From NCBI GenBank assembly GCA_021414045.1, contig JAIOPF010000002.1, forward strand, positions 1 to 6,394: DNA of 6,394 nt, given 5' to 3'. This document shows positions 5,487 through 6,394 of the stretch, one piece after another. The DNA is from Deltaproteobacteria bacterium (GTDB lineage Bacteria > UBA10199 > DSSB01). Under the pieces are notes generated by a model that did not search any database, had not been told where the DNA came from, and worked only from the letters and a program-made list of their open reading frames with translations. Position numbers and translations under genes: made by a program. Every line of letters starts with the position of its first letter. Within the stretch, counting starts at the first letter, position 1.

Positions 5487-6394
5487 TGCTCCTCGCTTTC
5501 TTCTATTCCCTGCGAGCCCTCAAAATCCCCGTCGGGACCCAGGAGTGGCTCTGTCTGATGGAAGCCCTTTCCCAGGACCTCGCCGAATCCTCGGTGGATA
5601 AATTCTACTACATCGCCCGCGCCCTCCTGGTGAAATCCGAGGCCCTCTACGACGCCTATGACCAGGCCTTCCTCATGTGTTTCCGCGGCGGCGAAGCCCA
5701 GGCGCAATTCAAGCAAGAACTGCTCGATTGGCTGGACCGGATCGTCGATCCCTCGCAACGGCCCGCCATGCCCGATATCGATCCGTTGGATCTCGAGGAG
5801 CTGCGACGCCGCTTTCAAGAACGCCTCAAGGAACAGACCGAGGCCCACCACGGAGGGAATTACTGGATAGGCTCCGGCGGAACTTCGGCCTTCGGGCATT
5901 CGGGCTCCCACCCTTCCGGCATCCGCATCGGCGGCCCCGGCGGCGGCCGCATGGCGATGAAAGTCGCCGAGGAGCGTCGCTTCAAGAATTACCGCCACGA
6001 CCGGATTCTCGAGACTCGGCAACTCAAGGTCGCCTTGAAACGGCTGCGTCGCCTCGAAGAAACCGGCACGGCCCAAGAACTCAACATGGGGAAAACCATC
6101 GCCCAGACCTGCCGCAACGCCGGCGACATCGAATTGGTCTTCACGCCGCCTCGCAAGAATCAGTCGGAATTGCTATTGCTCATGGACGTGGGCGGAAGCA
6201 TGGATCCCTATGCAAGGATGGTAGAGGCCTTGTTTTCCGCCGCTCACGCCTCGCAACATTTCAAGGCCTTCAAATATTTTTATTTCCATAATTGCCCTTA
6301 TTCCCGACTCTTCCTCGGAGCCAATCTTCGGGAATACATCACCACCGAGGAGCTCTTTCGGCGCTACCGCAAAAGCTTTCACGTCATCGTCGTC
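5486..6394 (+). CDS. CoxE-type VWA domain protein (3' end outside window)
   Basis: The first 303 codons of a CoxE-like (COG3552) VWA protein are visible; the frame stays open to the last base, so the gene continues. It starts at an ATG inside the preceding stop (TGATG), with TGAGG at 5476-5480 five bases upstream. The N-terminal half (1-120) is helical with no signal peptide, so it should be cytoplasmic. A glycine-rich family block follows, YWIGSGGTSAFGHSG (126-140) and IRIGGPGGGR (146-155). After it come a basic helical stretch (RLRRLEE) and NAGDIELVF. The VWA domain begins with LLLLMDVGGSM: Asp234 and Ser238 supply a metal-site motif in which Gly236 replaces the usual middle serine. YFHNCPY (266-272) comes later. 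The remaining metal-site residues should lie beyond the window. It presumably binds the ATPase encoded just upstream and delivers or recognises the target; what the target is remains unknown. Confidence 0.93.
   Translation, partial: MLLAFFYSLRALKIPVGTQEWLCLMEALSQDLAESSVDKFYYIARALLVKSEALYDAYDQAFLMCFRGGEAQAQFKQELLDWLDRIVDPSQRPAMPDIDPLDLEELRRRFQERLKEQTEAHHGGNYWIGSGGTSAFGHSGSHPSGIRIGGPGGGRMAMKVAEERRFKNYRHDRILETRQLKVALKRLRRLEETGTAQELNMGKTIAQTCRNAGDIELVFTPPRKNQSELLLLMDVGGSMDPYARMVEALFSAAHASQHFKAFKYFYFHNCPYSRLFLGANLREYITTEELFRRYRKSFHVIVV

Noticed and set aside
5297..6076. Open frame of 259 codons on the - strand, antisense to the ATPase/VWA junction
   Set aside because: It spans the end of one confidently identified gene and most of the visible part of another, and shows no domain of its own.
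5677..6291. Open frame of 204 codons on the + strand in another frame of the VWA gene
   Set aside because: Its Arg/Pro/His-rich product is typical of an out-of-frame reading; the frame starting at 5486 carries the CoxE-type family motifs without interruption.

Overview
The window is a gene-dense, GC-rich bacterial chromosome segment with no mobile element, CRISPR array, tRNA or rRNA that I can see. Six genes fill almost all of it. The mix of an EF-G with a Q-R-R-G domain V, an HrpB helicase, a MarC-type membrane protein, a YjbQ-type enzyme and a MoxR/CoxE-type pair fits a Gram-negative bacterium. A deltaproteobacterium-like or related uncultured lineage is my best guess, but this rests on recalled resemblance and not on a search.

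Left part (1-773, + strand): the window opens inside an elongation factor G gene, of which only the last 127 codons are present. Its stop overlaps by four bases (ATGA) the start of a 130-residue protein I do not recognise. The small gene has unusual leucine codon use. Next comes a 92-base AT-rich intergenic stretch with a plausible sigma-70 promoter and a strong ribosome binding site, driving a YjbQ/UPF0047 family protein (866-1375).

Middle part (1380-4560, - strand): a MarC family membrane protein gene (4560 to 3931) is followed after seven bases by a complete hrpB helicase gene (3923 to 1380), so the two are probably one transcript. hrpB ends tail-to-tail with the YjbQ gene, leaving four bases between the stop codons.

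Right part (4662-6394, + strand): across a 101-base divergent spacer from marC lies a MoxR-type AAA+ ATPase gene. It overlaps by one base a CoxE-type von Willebrand factor A (VWA) protein gene that runs off the window end. These two very likely act together as an ATPase/VWA chaperone-like pair whose target is unknown and not visible here.

Nothing in the window looks like an entirely new system. The least explained items are the 130-residue protein behind EF-G and the unassigned job of the ATPase/VWA pair, whose VWA metal-site motif is the non-canonical D-x-G-x-S.
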